From Leucaena leucocephala (lineage: Eukaryota; Streptophyta; Magnoliopsida; Fabales; Fabaceae): 64,000 nucleotides of DNA. Below the pieces are notes generated by a model. It saw only the letters and a program-made list of their open reading frames with translations. It was not told where the DNA came from and ran no database searches. Where the stretch lies: positions 15,953,989 to 16,017,988 of the forward strand of contig CM073537.1 of NCBI GenBank assembly GCA_037074615.1. Direction: 5' to 3'. Within the stretch, counting starts at the first letter, position 1; each line of letters opens with the position of its first letter. Shown piece after piece: positions 62,801-64,000 of this stretch. Made by a program: the position numbers and the translations under genes.

Positions 62801-63130
62801 ATGTAGACTATCAAAACCCATGTCGATTATTATTATGAATATTCTACAATATATCTTTAGCTTTAGGTATGTCTCCTATTACTCTATATAACCTCTGGTT
62901 GAAATGTGTGGTATTATAAAAAGAAATTGTTTAATCACACATGGTGAATTAGTTGTTGAATACAATGTATAAAAGTTTTAAATCAATTATATCTTTAATT
63001 TAATTTTTAAACTTCCATGGAGTTATATTTTTAACTATACCAATATGAATTAATAATTATAATCAGCCAAAGAATGACATGAACGGGCTTACAATTTTGA
63101 TACATTATGTTACCAAATATGTTGACGATT
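59819..63130. other. 3' UTR of the EF-hand gene, then AT-rich intergenic DNA
   Basis: The transcript tail probably extends a few hundred bases past the stop. A GTTCGAACCC motif near 60433 and another SINE-like block near 60985-61050 (GGTTGAGTTC...GTTCGAACTAGG) hint at decayed tRNA-like SINEs. No gene is supported. Confidence 0.5.
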
Positions 63131-63134
63131 ACAA

Positions 63135-63390
63135 TCAATTTATAAAAGGATAAGATATACGATTATTTAAAATGTGTTCGATCCTTGAGGAGTATTATTT
63201 TATTGTGATTTCAGTCATGATATTTGGGGAGGCATCCTAACTCTTGTGTGCTTAAATTTACGCCTGAGAGTAATAGACGATTTGTCCTACTTGATATTAG
63301 TATCACTTAAGAAAAAAAGAGAATTCCCCTACCTTTAGATTGTGAATGAGTTGAACCCTTTCCTAAAAAAATTTATACAAAAAAAAATGT
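63135..63390 (+). repeat. Dispersed repeat, family 2, copy 3
   Basis: Collinear with 34870-35135: ATACGATTATTTAAAATGTGTTCGATCC, GTGATTTCAGTCATGATATTTGGGGAGGCATCCTAACTC, GAGAGTAATAGACGATTTGTCC, and CCTACCTTTAGATTGTGAATGAG before an A-rich tail. Confidence 0.6.
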
Positions 63391-63637
63391 TGACAATTAC
63401 AAGGGAATTAGCGATTAGGGTTTAGATTCAAAAGAGAAGTTAAAAATTTAAAAAAGGGAAAAAAAAAAACTCATTAGAGTTCCCAACGGATAGGATTAAA
63501 ATATAAGTTTCTACCGAGTGGAAGTGACATTTGAAGATTGAATAGTAGTTGTAGATATAAATAGCAAATGTTGGAAATTTAAAATGGACAAAGGTTTTTG
63601 CTTGAAATTAAATATTTAGATTAGTTAATTTCTTACA

Positions 63638-63997
63638 ATACTCATCTTTTGATTTTTTTTTAAAACAATCAATTAGTACTTAACTCTGATATCTAAAAGA
63701 CCTATTTTCAATAAAAGCTGAATTTGAACAAAAAAGTTAAATAATAAAAAAACAACTTAAACAATTTTAATTTCAACAAAAAAATTTGGTCACTTTTTAA
63801 TGAGAAAATTAATATACTCATCTTTTGATTTTTTTTTTTTAAAACAATCAATTAGTACTTAACTCTGATATCTAAAAGACCTATTTTCAATAAAAGCTGA
63901 ATTTGAACAAAAAAAGTTAAATAATAAAAAAACAACTTAAACAATTTTAATTTCAACAAAAAAATTTGGTCACTTTTTAATGAGAAAATTAATATAC
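63638..63997. repeat. Recent tandem duplication, period about 176 bp
   Basis: The unit from ATACTCATCTTTTGATTTTTTTT to TGAGAAAATTAATAT occurs at 63638-63813 and again at 63814-63997. It is nearly identical apart from homopolymer length (T run and A run). The window ends at the second copy, so more units may follow. Confidence 0.9.
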
Positions 63998-64000
63998 AAG

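Overview
This is nuclear DNA from a eudicot plant. The genes have many introns, the intergenic DNA is very AT-rich, and every recognisable protein is a plant-specific or plant-type family member. They are eIFiso4G, a DYW-class PPR editing factor, two CESA cellulose synthases, a QWRF/augmin-type microtubule protein and a calcineurin-B-like EF-hand protein. No bacterial, organellar, rRNA, tRNA or CRISPR feature was found. The species cannot be named from the sequence.

Layout. From 1 to 4144 (minus) lies the 5' part of an eIFiso4G gene, cut by the window edge inside the MIF4G domain. From 7396 to 9822 (minus) is an intron-less PPR-DYW gene. It is bracketed by two direct copies of the eIFiso4G exon 1 region (about 3750-4715 and 9805-11430), the second broken by a MITE. 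From 11.4 to 17.3 kb I see no gene. From 18.0 to 30.7 kb two complete cellulose synthase genes lie head to tail on the plus strand. The first (18027-24156, 11 exons, 1043 aa) is a clear CESA7/IRX3 orthologue. The second (26123-30722, 13 exons, 997 aa) is an intact but diverged paralogue with changes in three catalytic signatures. A rearranged pseudogene of the PPR gene follows (30.9-32.2 kb), then a hAT-type transposon with an 8-bp target duplication (32.6-34.8 kb). From 36269 to 40641 (minus) is a six-exon QWRF gene, with its promoter near 42.7 kb. From 42.7 to 52.2 kb there are only AT-rich intergenic DNA and repeats, including a nested pair of tRNA-like SINEs. At 52.3-53.5 kb is a hAT-like element carrying a broken fragment of a GOST/lung-7TM receptor gene. 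A possible degraded small gene lies at 53.6-55.7 kb (minus). From 57269 to 59818 (plus) is a six-exon calcineurin-B-like gene. The last 4 kb hold repeats only.

The genes do not form a pathway, apart from the CESA pair. CESA7 makes secondary-wall cellulose as one of three isoforms in the rosette complex. The neighbouring CESA keeps the RING finger, the membrane segments, DDG and QVLRW. It has DCN for DCD, SSD for TED and FSVVSK for the FxVTxK gating loop, in an otherwise uninterrupted frame. This is the best candidate here for something undescribed: a conserved but possibly non-catalytic CESA subunit. The eIFiso4G-PPR-QWRF neighbourhood has been reshaped by segmental duplication, and pieces of the PPR locus now sit next to and inside the QWRF gene.

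All calls come from reading the sequence. Exon borders were set by hand from splice signals, reading phase and remembered homologues. No database search or alignment was run.
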